Shown here: positions 9,046-16,652 of the stretch, piece after piece
How the letters are laid out: every line of letters begins with the position of its first letter
Numbering within the stretch: the stretch's first letter is position 1
Assembly (NCBI RefSeq): GCF_001308015.1
Contig: NZ_LGYH01000009.1
Span: 19,653-83,652 of the forward strand
DNA length: 64,000 nt
Direction: 5' to 3'
From: Neisseria sp. 83E34
GTDB taxonomy: Bacteria > Pseudomonadota > Gammaproteobacteria > Burkholderiales > Neisseriaceae
The notes under the pieces: generated by a model
The model's input: the letters and a program-made list of their open reading frames with translations, nothing else
What the model was told of the DNA's origin: nothing
The model's database searches: none
Position numbers and translations under genes: made by a program

Positions 9046-10038
9046 TCAACGCAAACTCCGCCACAAAGCTTCTTCCTGATCGGCAATCCCGCGCAAAAAG
9101 TCGGCAATCTCACTGCAGCCCTGCTCGGTCGGCTTTTTACACTGGCGCACGCACATGCTGGCAAACTGACGCCAATTGTCGCCGATGGCGGTCATTTGCT
9201 GCGAAGCGGCCTGCAAGGCGGGATTACGGCAGATTTCGGCAGCCTGCTCGAGAAAATAAGCATAAAGGTAGCGGAAGCCCGCGCCGCCGGTGCCGATTTC
9301 TTCCTGCATACGCACGATATGGCCGAGGTAAAGTTTCTGGTATTTGGCACTCTTGCCGCTCTTGGGCAGGGCTTCTATTTTTTTAGCCAGTGTACGTATG
9401 CCTTTCACGCCCACAAAAAACACGGGCGCCAGCATTTGCTTGGCATTTTTCCTGATGCCTGTCTGAATTTTTTCAGACAGGCATTCGTTAATCCGCTTAT
9501 TGGAAGCCCGGGTATCAATGTAATACATCCGGCCTTTTGCCGCCAGCGCGCCTTTGGCAAAGCGGGCCCGCTGCAAATCTTCCGCAGCGCAACGCTGCAC
9601 ACTCTCAAATACCGGATCGCTCACCAAATAATCGCCGCCCTCTTTGCCGTACACCAGCAAATTGTGTGCGTTGAAATGAAAGCGCATTTCCGGCGGGAAA
9701 TAAGGCAGCCAAAACACAGAAGTCTGCAAGCCGACCAGTTTGCCTTGCTTCACGGCAGCATCCAGCGCCGCTTGCCCGGCTTCGGGCGATGAAAATTTCT
9801 GCAGCTTGAGCTTGATACCCAACACCTTGCATATGTTACGGATGATGCCCCTCGGCGCAATCCGGTAGGAAATCAGCGGCATGCCGGCAAGTTTCACGAT
9901 CGGCATATAGATAAAGGTCAGCCCGTGCGCCAGCCCGAACACCATCGCTTCATTCAAATCGCAGCCGTGGTGTTTGAGTAAGGTGGACATCACGCCGCTT
10001 TCGCAATGGGCGGTGTGCTGATGGGAAAATTCAGTCAT
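9046..10038 (-). CDS. BtrH N-terminal domain protein, putative acyltransferase of the DAR module
   Basis: A 330-residue protein that begins HQHTAHCESGVMSTLLKHHG, the Cys-containing start of the BtrH_N fold (papain/C39-like). Later it has NAHNLLVYGKEGGDYLVSDP, where His and Asp complete a likely Cys-His-Asp triad. BtrH of butirosin synthesis transfers an acyl group from an acyl carrier protein to an acceptor. Here it could transfer a polyene or fatty acyl group within the resorcinol branch; this is inference. Its start overlaps the end of the upstream gene by 8 bases, so the two are translationally coupled. A DUS hairpin lies inside the coding region at 9455-9484. Confidence 0.8.
   Translation of the reverse strand: MTEFSHQHTAHCESGVMSTLLKHHGCDLNEAMVFGLAHGLTFIYMPIVKLAGMPLISYRIAPRGIIRNICKVLGIKLKLQKFSSPEAGQAALDAAVKQGKLVGLQTSVFWLPYFPPEMRFHFNAHNLLVYGKEGGDYLVSDPVFESVQRCAAEDLQRARFAKGALAAKGRMYYIDTRASNKRINECLSEKIQTGIRKNAKQMLAPVFFVGVKGIRTLAKKIEALPKSGKSAKYQKLYLGHIVRMQEEIGTGGAGFRYLYAYFLEQAAEICRNPALQAASQQMTAIGDNWRQFASMCVRQCKKPTEQGCSEIADFLRGIADQEEALWRSLR
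9455..9484. repeat. DUS inverted pair inside a coding sequence
   Basis: A full converging pair of TGCCTGTCTGAA copies sits in frame within the BtrH-like gene and encodes part of INECLSEKIQTGIRK. Nearly all other tight pairs in this window are intergenic. Confidence 0.85.
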
Positions 10039-10483
10039 GATTGTTTCTATTGTGTCTATCGCTTGGTTTGTTTTTCAGACAGGCATTGCTATCGAAGGGC
10101 CGGCGCAAATCATCTATGCCTATCTGAAACGCTTGTGCATATTTTTCTAACGTTTTTAGCGGCAGCTTGGCAAATATCTCGGGGCGGAAATGGCGGCGCA
10201 CCTGCCAGCGCCACAAGCCTGTTACCTGCGCTAAACTGGCTTCGTCGTGACGGTAGCGGTACATATAATAATAAAGCGGCGAGCGTTCGCCATTCAGCAC
10301 CGCCCGCCGCGCCTGTTCGGTTTGCTCATCCAAGTCAGCCACTGCCTGCTCGGTTGCATAGGCTTCATCCTGCCAACCCGTGCTGGTGGCGGCTTCATAG
10401 TGCCCGTTTCGCGTACCGTAGATGACTTTGCGGTGGCCGTGGTAGGTTTTGCTGTCGTCTTGCGGAATGTCGTCTATCTTCAT
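10031..10483 (-). CDS. Uncharacterised 150-residue protein with HTH-like segment, DAR module
   Basis: I do not recognise a named family. The N-terminal third is acidic and polar. Residues about 75-125 (YRHDEASLAQVTGLWRW, then VRRHFRPEIFAKL and LEKYAQAFQIGIDDL) read like a Cro/C1-type helix-turn-helix with the usual spacing of helices. The C-terminus is partly encoded by an in-frame DUS and looks degenerate. It lies between the DarB-like and BtrH-like genes, starting 10 bases after the former and overlapping the latter. It could be a cluster regulator or a small enzyme; I cannot decide. Confidence 0.7.
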   Translation of the reverse strand: MKIDDIPQDDSKTYHGHRKVIYGTRNGHYEAATSTGWQDEAYATEQAVADLDEQTEQARRAVLNGERSPLYYYMYRYRHDEASLAQVTGLWRWQVRRHFRPEIFAKLPLKTLEKYAQAFQIGIDDLRRPFDSNACLKNKPSDRHNRNNHD

Positions 10484-10492
10484 CGTGATTCC

Positions 10493-11656
10493 TTAAATTT
10501 TTACCGCTTCCAGCAGCATAAAACAGGAAGAAAACCGCCCGCTTTCCGGCACGAAACACAATACCTTTTGCCCGTGCACTACATCAAACGTGCGCATGAA
10601 TTCTTCAAGGATAATGTAAATCGAAGCCGAACCCGTGTTACCTTTATCGGGCAGGTTGGTAAACCATTTTTCCTGCGCAATGGGGAAGCCCGCTTTCTCC
10701 AGCCCTGCCGCCACTTTGTCTCGGAAAAAGCACGAAGAATAATGCGGCAGAAACCAATCAATCTCATCGGCGGCCAGCCCGTATTTTTCCGTAATGCGCG
10801 CAACCGGCTTTTCTACTGTGTAATGGACGATATTGTCGTTTAAGAGTTTCACATCCTGCTTCACCGCCATCATGCTATGCGCTTCGCAGTAAGCCGCATC
10901 AAATGTTTTGAAACCCCTGAACTCGCCGTTGACCAGCTCCGCACCGGCATACATACAGACAGGCATTTCATGTGCATAGGAAACCAGCTCGATAAAGCGG
11001 ATTTTAAAGCTCAAGCCTTGCGGGTTGGGGCGACTGCTCAAATAAGCCGCGCCTGCACCGTCGGAAAGCATCCAGCGCAGAAAGTCTTTTTCAAACCCGA
11101 TTTCCGGCTTGGCATGTTCCAACACTTTTTGCGCCACCTCGCTTTTGAACACGTCACCGCGCATAATGGCCGAAGCCGCTTCCGAAGCAGCCGCCACCGC
11201 ATGTCGGTGTTCGCCTGTGCGCACACTGTTATAAGCATATTTCATCGCCGCCATACCTGCCGCGCATACGCCCGCCGTGGTCACCACTTCATAAGCAGGC
11301 GCGCCTTCGAGCAAACCGTGCAGCATCACACCCTGCCCCGGCATAATCTGGTCGGGATAAGAAGTCCCGCAGGTCAGGCAGCTGATTTCGTGTTTGTCCA
11401 CACCCTGCTCAAACAGGCGCTTCACCGCTTCGGCAGCAAGCTCCGTACCGCTATGGGTAGCGCGGCCGGTTGCCGGGTCTATCGCATAATAACGGCTCTC
11501 AATGCCGTTAGAGCGCAAAATCATTTTGCGTACGCGCGAGGGCAACTCGCCTGCCATACCCAACACCGCTTCCATTTCGTCGTTAGACACAGGCGCATTG
11601 GGCAGAAAAGCCGATACCCGGTTGAGATAGACATCCAGTAATTGTTGGTTTTCCAT
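10493..11656 (-). CDS. darB: Beta-ketoacyl-ACP synthase III-like, DarB-type dialkylresorcinol synthase component
   Basis: A 387-residue KAS III-like condensing enzyme with the nucleophile Cys131 in TTAGVCAAGMAAMKYA. Its early part, LILRSNGIESRYYAIDPATGRATH (split here as RSNGIESRYYAID and TGRATH), is characteristic of DarB-type ketosynthases. DarB joins two beta-ketoacyl chains in dialkylresorcinol (DAR) synthesis, and DarA completes ring formation. The adjacent upstream gene encodes a DarA-like protein. The length, longer than FabH (about 320), fits DarB. DAR esterified to an aryl polyene is the structure of flexirubin pigments. The assignment rests on motif memory plus the neighbour. Confidence 0.82.
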   Translation of the reverse strand: MENQQLLDVYLNRVSAFLPNAPVSNDEMEAVLGMAGELPSRVRKMILRSNGIESRYYAIDPATGRATHSGTELAAEAVKRLFEQGVDKHEISCLTCGTSYPDQIMPGQGVMLHGLLEGAPAYEVVTTAGVCAAGMAAMKYAYNSVRTGEHRHAVAAASEAASAIMRGDVFKSEVAQKVLEHAKPEIGFEKDFLRWMLSDGAGAAYLSSRPNPQGLSFKIRFIELVSYAHEMPVCMYAGAELVNGEFRGFKTFDAAYCEAHSMMAVKQDVKLLNDNIVHYTVEKPVARITEKYGLAADEIDWFLPHYSSCFFRDKVAAGLEKAGFPIAQEKWFTNLPDKGNTGSASIYIILEEFMRTFDVVHGQKVLCFVPESGRFSSCFMLLEAVKI

Positions 11657-11714
11657 TTAATTCAGTTGATTCACTATTATTTATTTTGAGCCGCAAACAA
11701 TTTTCAGACAGGCA

Positions 11715-12623
11715 TCATTCCCCTGAAGGCCGGCTGAAATAAGCCCGCTCCCTGGCCAACTTCTCCCGCATCAACGGCGCCAGCAGGCGCTTCAAGATTG
11801 CGCTAAGCGGCACCACCGTTAAAATCATGCCAATCAGAAACACGATGTAAAACGCCAACACGGCATAGCGCGCCCGCCCCGACACGCGCCCCACAGCCAT
11901 CACAAGCTTGCCCCAAATAAAAAAGCTGCGTTTGGCCACTTTTTCGCTCATCATTAGCTTTTCGTCCACCTTTACCGCGCCCATGCCGCGGAACAACCCG
12001 CTGTCTAAGGTTTCATCACTTTGCAAAGCCTCCGCCAAACGGTGTCCGAAACGCGCTGCATCCTGCAATTCGGCTTGCTCGATACCCGCCGACGGCAACC
12101 ATGTAAAGAACTGTTTTTTACCGCTCAACATCCAAGCAGGCGTGGTAATAAAACTGGCGGCACTGCCGCATGCGTCGATTTTTACAATATTGCCCACCAG
12201 TTTCGCTCCTGCATCTGCCAGCAGCTTTTTCACTGTTTCCTGCGCCATCAGCCACATATTGCGGCAGCCGATCAGGGTAATCACCGGCGTGTCGCGCAAA
12301 ACGGCTTTTGCAGCGGGATGTTGTAAAAAAGCGGTAATCGGCTGCGCCGGCGACAAAAACCACACGGTATAAGCCAACACCACCGCATCATAACGACTGT
12401 GTGAAAACTCAGGCGCGGCAATCGGCTGAGGCTTCAAATGAACAGTTTCAGGAAATGTGTTGAAAAAACGCCAAAACGGCCATGGGAAAGGATAAGGCTT
12501 ATCAGGCTGAATTGCCAGCATATCCACCGCCACACCGGCTTGCTGCAAGGGCTTGGCAAAATTTGCCGCCAATTCGCCCAGCTGGCCGGTTTGCGAGTAA
12601 TACACCACTAAAACATTTTTCAC
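11715..12623 (-). CDS. darA: Dialkylresorcinol condensing enzyme, DarA-like
   Basis: About 302 residues. I chose the GTG at 12623, which has a GGGGG-type ribosome site four bases upstream. The mature start KNVLVVYYSQTGQL is flavodoxin-like. The signature stretches KPYPFPWPFWRFFNTFPE, VWFLSPAQPI and LIGCRNMWLMAQE are those I associate with DarA proteins of flexirubin and dialkylresorcinol clusters. The C-terminal 60 residues add one or two hydrophobic segments. DarA works with the ketosynthase DarB to form the resorcinol ring. The gene has its own start downstream of an intrinsic terminator at 12748-12778, so the DAR module may be a separate transcript. Confidence 0.82.
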   Translation of the reverse strand: MKNVLVVYYSQTGQLGELAANFAKPLQQAGVAVDMLAIQPDKPYPFPWPFWRFFNTFPETVHLKPQPIAAPEFSHSRYDAVVLAYTVWFLSPAQPITAFLQHPAAKAVLRDTPVITLIGCRNMWLMAQETVKKLLADAGAKLVGNIVKIDACGSAASFITTPAWMLSGKKQFFTWLPSAGIEQAELQDAARFGHRLAEALQSDETLDSGLFRGMGAVKVDEKLMMSEKVAKRSFFIWGKLVMAVGRVSGRARYAVLAFYIVFLIGMILTVVPLSAILKRLLAPLMREKLARERAYFSRPSGE

Positions 12624-12747
12624 AATTCCCCCGAAGCAGATAAAGTAACTTGGCAAAGTTTAACAAAGCAGTATCTTTTATAGCAATGTAAAAAACACTT
12701 TCCTCACCCGGTGCTTTGGTAAAGAAGCTTGCTTTCGCAGCCCTTAC

Positions 12748-12778
12748 AAAAACCCGTTTCCTCGCAGAAACGGGTTTT
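12748..12778 (-). terminator. Intrinsic terminator between LolA-like and DarA-like genes
   Basis: The arms AAAACCCGTTTC and GAAACGGGTTTT surround a six-base loop, with a T-run on the transcript side of the minus strand. It lies 34 bases after the LolA-like stop codon and probably ends the upstream APE transcript. A DUS adjoins it. Confidence 0.8.
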
Positions 12779-12811
12779 CAGACAGGCATCGTATCCTTAT
12801 GCCACTAACGA

Positions 12812-13405
12812 TCACAAAGCCTGCTTGGCAAACGCATCCAGCTCCTTGCCTGTCTGAATTTGGTTAAACTGCATCACAGTTCGATCGCCCTGTTTTTCAT
12901 TTAATTCAATGCGGCGTACAACAGTGTCGCCGCTGATGTCGATATGGTTGAAAACCTGCTTCATTAAAGATGTTTTAGGGTTTAAGCGCAGCGTCCATTT
13001 TTGCTGCGTGCCGGAAAGTTGCAGATTGAATTGCTTTTCCAAGCCTTGCGTGTTGCCGCCCAGCAGATCGAGAAACAGGCGGATTTGTTGCGCTTGGCCA
13101 CTCATTTTGCTTGGGTTTGCAGTAGTCCACTGCTGGCCGTTCCATTGCATGATGCCGTCGGCACGCACGCGCAGGCGGTTGTCGAACGGTTTCTGCATGT
13201 GCCACAGCAGGCCGTTTTTCGGCACCAGCACAAACTGGCCGCTGGTTACCATCGGTTTATTGAGCGATTTGAGATAACGCTGCTGCGTAAACGCGCCCTG
13301 CACGTTATTCGGCTTTTGCAGGGTTTGGGAAAGCTCGGCGGTCGAAAACGCCCAAAGCAGCGGGCTAAACAGGGTAAACGCAGAAGCAAGTATCAGCTTT
13401 TTCAT
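12812..13405 (-). CDS. LolA-like outer-membrane lipoprotein carrier of the APE cluster (ApeL-type)
   Basis: A protein of about 197 residues with a signal peptide (MKKLILASAFTLFSPLLWAF). I chose the ATG at 13405 because AAGGAA lies at good spacing upstream. The body, with VQGAFTQQRYLKSLNKPM, NGLLWHMQKPFDNRLRV and a late MKQVFNHIDISG, fits the LolA family of periplasmic carriers. These dedicated LolA-like proteins are a regular part of aryl polyene clusters and are thought to shuttle the lipid product between the membranes. The nitroreductase gene ends 17 bases upstream. Confidence 0.87.
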   Translation of the reverse strand: MKKLILASAFTLFSPLLWAFSTAELSQTLQKPNNVQGAFTQQRYLKSLNKPMVTSGQFVLVPKNGLLWHMQKPFDNRLRVRADGIMQWNGQQWTTANPSKMSGQAQQIRLFLDLLGGNTQGLEKQFNLQLSGTQQKWTLRLNPKTSLMKQVFNHIDISGDTVVRRIELNEKQGDRTVMQFNQIQTGKELDAFAKQAL

Positions 13406-13421
13406 CACTTTCCTTATCAAA

Positions 13422-14153
13422 TCAAATTTCGCGGTAAATATCTTCAAACGGCAGGCGGAAGCGTTCGCCCCAGATGCCTTTACCTTCTTTGCGGATGCCG
13501 CAGGCCACAATCATATTGATTTCCGCACCACGCGGCAACTTGAGAATCCGTTTCACCATGCGGCTATCCAAGCCTTCCAGCGGGCAAGTATCATAGCCTT
13601 GCTCAGCCATCGCCAACATAAACGTTTGCGCCGCCAAACCGCAACTTTTATGAACCACTACACGCATATCCGCTTCGGAAACCTCCATCACAATCGGGCG
13701 AAACAGGCCGATACCGTAAACAATCATTTTGCGCAAGGCGCCGATCAGGCCGAAAAAGCGTGCATAAACAAACGGCATCAGCTTGCCGTAATAGCCTTCC
13801 CATTTTTTCAAACGGCCCGGCACTTTTTCAGGCGGGCTGTTGCGGCTCAGGTTGCCGCGCTCAAAATCCAGCATCGTTCGCGCGCGTTCGCGGTATAAAT
13901 CCTGACGGGTCACAAACACCACCATTTGCGTTGCCGTGGTTGCCGCACTTTGGCTCAAACAGGCAATCGCAAGCTGTTGCAGCGTTGCCGGATCGGTAAT
14001 ATGGTAAAACTCATAAAGCTGCATATTGGAGCTGCTCGGTGCGAGCTGCGCCAGCCGCAGGCATTCGCGCACTTTTTCACTCTCTAATTTTTTATCCGCA
14101 TCATAATGCCGCACGGAACGGCGGTGGTTCAACATATCGGCAAGCATCATCAT
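13422..14153 (-). CDS. Nitroreductase-family FMN enzyme in the APE cluster
   Basis: About 243 residues starting at the first of three consecutive ATG codons (14153), with AAGGGA upstream. The N-terminus, LNHRRSVRHYDADKKL and LAQLAPSSSNMQLYEFY, carries the RRSxR and APSSxNxQ FMN-binding motifs of the nitroreductase family. Near the C-terminus GYDTCPLEGLD and MIVACGIRKE are also typical. It could reduce or oxidise the polyene chain or a quinone-like intermediate. I do not know of a fixed role for such a gene in this pathway. It lies between the thioesterase and LolA-like genes. Confidence 0.85.
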   Translation of the reverse strand: MMMLADMLNHRRSVRHYDADKKLESEKVRECLRLAQLAPSSSNMQLYEFYHITDPATLQQLAIACLSQSAATTATQMVVFVTRQDLYRERARTMLDFERGNLSRNSPPEKVPGRLKKWEGYYGKLMPFVYARFFGLIGALRKMIVYGIGLFRPIVMEVSEADMRVVVHKSCGLAAQTFMLAMAEQGYDTCPLEGLDSRMVKRILKLPRGAEINMIVACGIRKEGKGIWGERFRLPFEDIYREI

Positions 14154-14181
14154 GATTCCCTTACATGACAAACACACCTCA

Positions 14182-14619
14182 TTAGGCTGCCTGAAAGCTA
14201 TGATGTTCCCCAACGGCTTTCAGCCAGCTATCCGGCGTTTGAAACTGCATTTCACCGCTTTCAAGCGACACGGCCACTTGAGTGGTGCTGGCTTTGGTTA
14301 ACTTCTTACCGCTTTCTGCATCCACAATCGTATAATCAATGCGCAGGCAGCTTTCGATTTCCACCACCGCCAAATCCACCCGCACTTTCTGGCCGAACAC
14401 GGCAGGCTTCACATACTTCAGATTAAGCTGCACCACCGGCCAGCTGAAACCCTGCCGCTTCATCTCATTGTAATCATAGGAAATTTCATTTAAAAACGCA
14501 CACCGCGCCACTTCCAAATATTTCACATAATGCCCGTGCCAAACAATATGCATGGCATCAACATCAAAAAACGGCACTTCTATTTCCACGCTGTGGCGGC
14601 AGTAAACATGCTTAGCCAT
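14182..14619 (-). CDS. Hot-dog acyl-ACP/CoA thioesterase (ApeK-type)
   Basis: A 145-residue single hot-dog domain of the 4-hydroxybenzoyl-CoA thioesterase/YbgC class. The motif VEVPFFDVDAMHIVWHGHY is the family hallmark (here IEVPFFDVDAMHIVWHGHY), with Asp as catalytic residue. I use the ATG at 14619, which overlaps the end of the upstream acyltransferase gene by 8 bases. It probably releases or edits acyl chains on the cluster's acyl carrier proteins. Confidence 0.88.
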   Translation of the reverse strand: MAKHVYCRHSVEIEVPFFDVDAMHIVWHGHYVKYLEVARCAFLNEISYDYNEMKRQGFSWPVVQLNLKYVKPAVFGQKVRVDLAVVEIESCLRIDYTIVDAESGKKLTKASTTQVAVSLESGEMQFQTPDSWLKAVGEHHSFQAA

Positions 14620-15553
14620 GAGATTCGTCTTTCCAGAAATCGTAAAAATTAAACCATTGCAAAGGGTTTTGCGCACATTCTTGCGCCAGCGCAGCGGCAA
14701 ACTGCTGCGCAGCGGCGGCAACTTCTTCATTGCGTTTGCCGCGTTTCCAATCCGTCGTATCCAAAAAGCGGCGCAGTTTCAAATGGTAGCGCCCGTTTTG
14801 CTTGATGCAGAATAAGGTGTTGACACGCGTTTTCAACAAAGCCGCCAGTAGCCACGCACCTTGCGGCATATCGGCTTGCGCGCCCAAAAAATCCACCGCC
14901 ACCGTTTTTTCACCACGCACCGGCACACGGTCTGCCGCAATCGCCAACCATTCGCCCGCATCAATACGTTTATTCAGCTCCATCATCAGCGAAGCATCCA
15001 AATCCGTTACCTGAATCAGCTGGATTTTATCTGCGCCCGCCTTATTCAAAGCCTCGTTGAACGCCTGCGCATGGCGGCTGTGTACCAACACATTGAGCCG
15101 GAAGCCTTGATGATGCGACACCAGCGCGCGGCACACTTCTACATTACCAAAATGCGAACACACGAAAATCTGCCCGCGCTGGTTACGGTTGCCGATTTCG
15201 GCATACACGTCGTCGGGATCTTCCAACACCAAATCTTCATAACGGATTTTGCGCTGCCACACGGCAAAGCGGTCGCACACCGCCTCGCCAAACGCCACAA
15301 ACTGCTTGAATACCGGCCAAGTTTCAGGCAGCGCGGTTTGCGGGAAAGCCGCCTGCAAACGCGCCTGATAGCGGGCAATATTGCGCCGCTGCTTGGGCGC
15401 GGTCAAATAAAAATACAGCACCACAAACCAGATGCACGGCTTCATCAGGAACGCAGGCAGATATTTCACCATCAATGTGGTGATACCCAAAAACAGGCGG
15501 TTACCGCGTTCGTTTTGAGCGGCCCAATGTTCGGAATTTCGGGTGTCGGTCAT
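14612..15553 (-). CDS. LpxL/HtrB-like lysophospholipid acyltransferase of the APE cluster
   Basis: A 313-residue membrane-bound acyltransferase of the LPLAT superfamily. A hydrophobic anchor lies at about residues 30-52, and the catalytic motif is in VCSHFGNVEVCR (HxxxxE type), followed by VHSRHAQAFNEAL. In E. coli the aryl polyene acyltransferase is fused to a glycosyltransferase (ApeJ); here the glycosyltransferase is the separate gene upstream at 15693-16415. It may attach the polyene to a lipid or sugar carrier. Confidence 0.85.
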   Translation of the reverse strand: MTDTRNSEHWAAQNERGNRLFLGITTLMVKYLPAFLMKPCIWFVVLYFYLTAPKQRRNIARYQARLQAAFPQTALPETWPVFKQFVAFGEAVCDRFAVWQRKIRYEDLVLEDPDDVYAEIGNRNQRGQIFVCSHFGNVEVCRALVSHHQGFRLNVLVHSRHAQAFNEALNKAGADKIQLIQVTDLDASLMMELNKRIDAGEWLAIAADRVPVRGEKTVAVDFLGAQADMPQGAWLLAALLKTRVNTLFCIKQNGRYHLKLRRFLDTTDWKRGKRNEEVAAAAQQFAAALAQECAQNPLQWFNFYDFWKDESHG

Positions 15554-15692
15554 GTTTTTCAGACAGGCATTTCAATCAATTAATGAACCAATCGGTTCGT
15601 TATACTTAAGCCAAGCTTGGATATGATGCTGAACAAATGGTTAAATTCTCAGCACACTTTCAGACAGGCATACTATCGGCAATAACAGATTA

Positions 15693-16415
15693 TCATTTTT
15701 TCCATTGCCCGCTCAAACGCTTATACACCATCTCGCAAAACAGCCTTGCGTGCATTTTGCTGATCAGCACATTATCGTCAAACGCGCGGAAATGCGACAC
15801 ACCGCCGGCTTCGTATTTCACCGGCGTTTTAATCCACACCGGCTTCACACCGCGCCAATACAGACGGATTAAGATTTCCGTATCGAAATCCATACGGTCG
15901 CCAACATGTTCTTCACGCACTACCGCCAGCGCGGGTGCAAGCGGATAAAGGCGGAAGCCGCACATACCGTCTTTTATATCGGTGGAAAACGTATGCACCA
16001 TATTCCAAAAATCGGTGATTTTACGCCCGTACAGCCGCGATTTCGGCGCATCGCTGCCGTATTGCGGCCAGCCGCACACCACGGCTTCGGGGTTTGCCTG
16101 CGCTGCTTCCAACATCTTGGCCGTATCGTCCAAACAATGCTGCGCATCGGCATCCACTTGTAAAACATGGGTATAGCCCTGCTCTTCGGCATATTTCAAC
16201 CCGGCTTTCACCGCCGCGCCTTTGCCGCCGTTGACAATGCGGTACACAACATCAATGCGGCTCTGCTCCGCCAAAGCTTCTAATATCGGTTTGCAGTCCT
16301 CCCGCGAACCGTCGTCCACAATCAGCACATCCAACCCAAACCCGCGCATGGCTTGGGCAACTTGGGTAATGGTGGTCGGGTGGTTGTAGTGGGGGATTAG
16401 GGCTAGGGTTTTCAT
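15693..16415 (-). CDS. Family 2 glycosyltransferase of the APE cluster (DPM1-like)
   Basis: A 240-residue GT-A fold enzyme. It begins LALIPHYNHPTTITQVAQ, and the nucleotide-binding part contains DVLIVDDGSRED. The metal-binding motif is VDADAQH near residue 90. The single domain, without membrane helices, resembles dolichol-phosphate-mannose-synthase-like enzymes. It probably glycosylates the polyene or its lipid anchor before acylation by the neighbouring LpxL-like enzyme. The gene start is preceded by about 240 bases holding repeats and a DUS pair. Confidence 0.88.
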   Translation of the reverse strand: MKTLALIPHYNHPTTITQVAQAMRGFGLDVLIVDDGSREDCKPILEALAEQSRIDVVYRIVNGGKGAAVKAGLKYAEEQGYTHVLQVDADAQHCLDDTAKMLEAAQANPEAVVCGWPQYGSDAPKSRLYGRKITDFWNMVHTFSTDIKDGMCGFRLYPLAPALAVVREEHVGDRMDFDTEILIRLYWRGVKPVWIKTPVKYEAGGVSHFRAFDDNVLISKMHARLFCEMVYKRLSGQWKK

Positions 16416-16470
16416 AAACAGTAAGGTAGCACTATATGCATTAGTTAATCGATTTGAAAAAATGCAGGTG

Positions 16471-16517
16471 TTTTTTCAGACAGGCATAGTCTGCAATATC
16501 AATGCCTGTCTGAAAAT
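16471..16517. repeat. Diverging DUS pair upstream of the glycosyltransferase gene
   Basis: TTTCAGACAGGCAT is followed after 14 bases by ATGCCTGTCTGAAA. The gap 16416-16652 also holds the repeat at 16575-16641. Confidence 0.8.
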
Positions 16518-16574
16518 CGGCATGACTTAATGCGCTTGCATTAAAAGCCGTTCAAGCCGCATTTTAGTACATTT

Positions 16575-16641
16575 GTCGGATTCAAGAATCCGACCTACAC
16601 CCGCCGAAACTCAATACACTCGGGTCAAACCCGAGCATGAC
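16575..16641. repeat. Composite repeat: 20-bp palindrome plus half of a dRS3-like unit
   Basis: GTCGGATTCAAGAATCCGAC (16575-16594) recurs inverted at 48403-48422. ACTCGGGTCAAACCCGAGCATGAC-type sequence at 16618-16641 matches one arm of the three palindromic repeats at 28710, 48302 and 51261. Confidence 0.75.
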
Positions 16642-16652
16642 AATCTTGTTTT

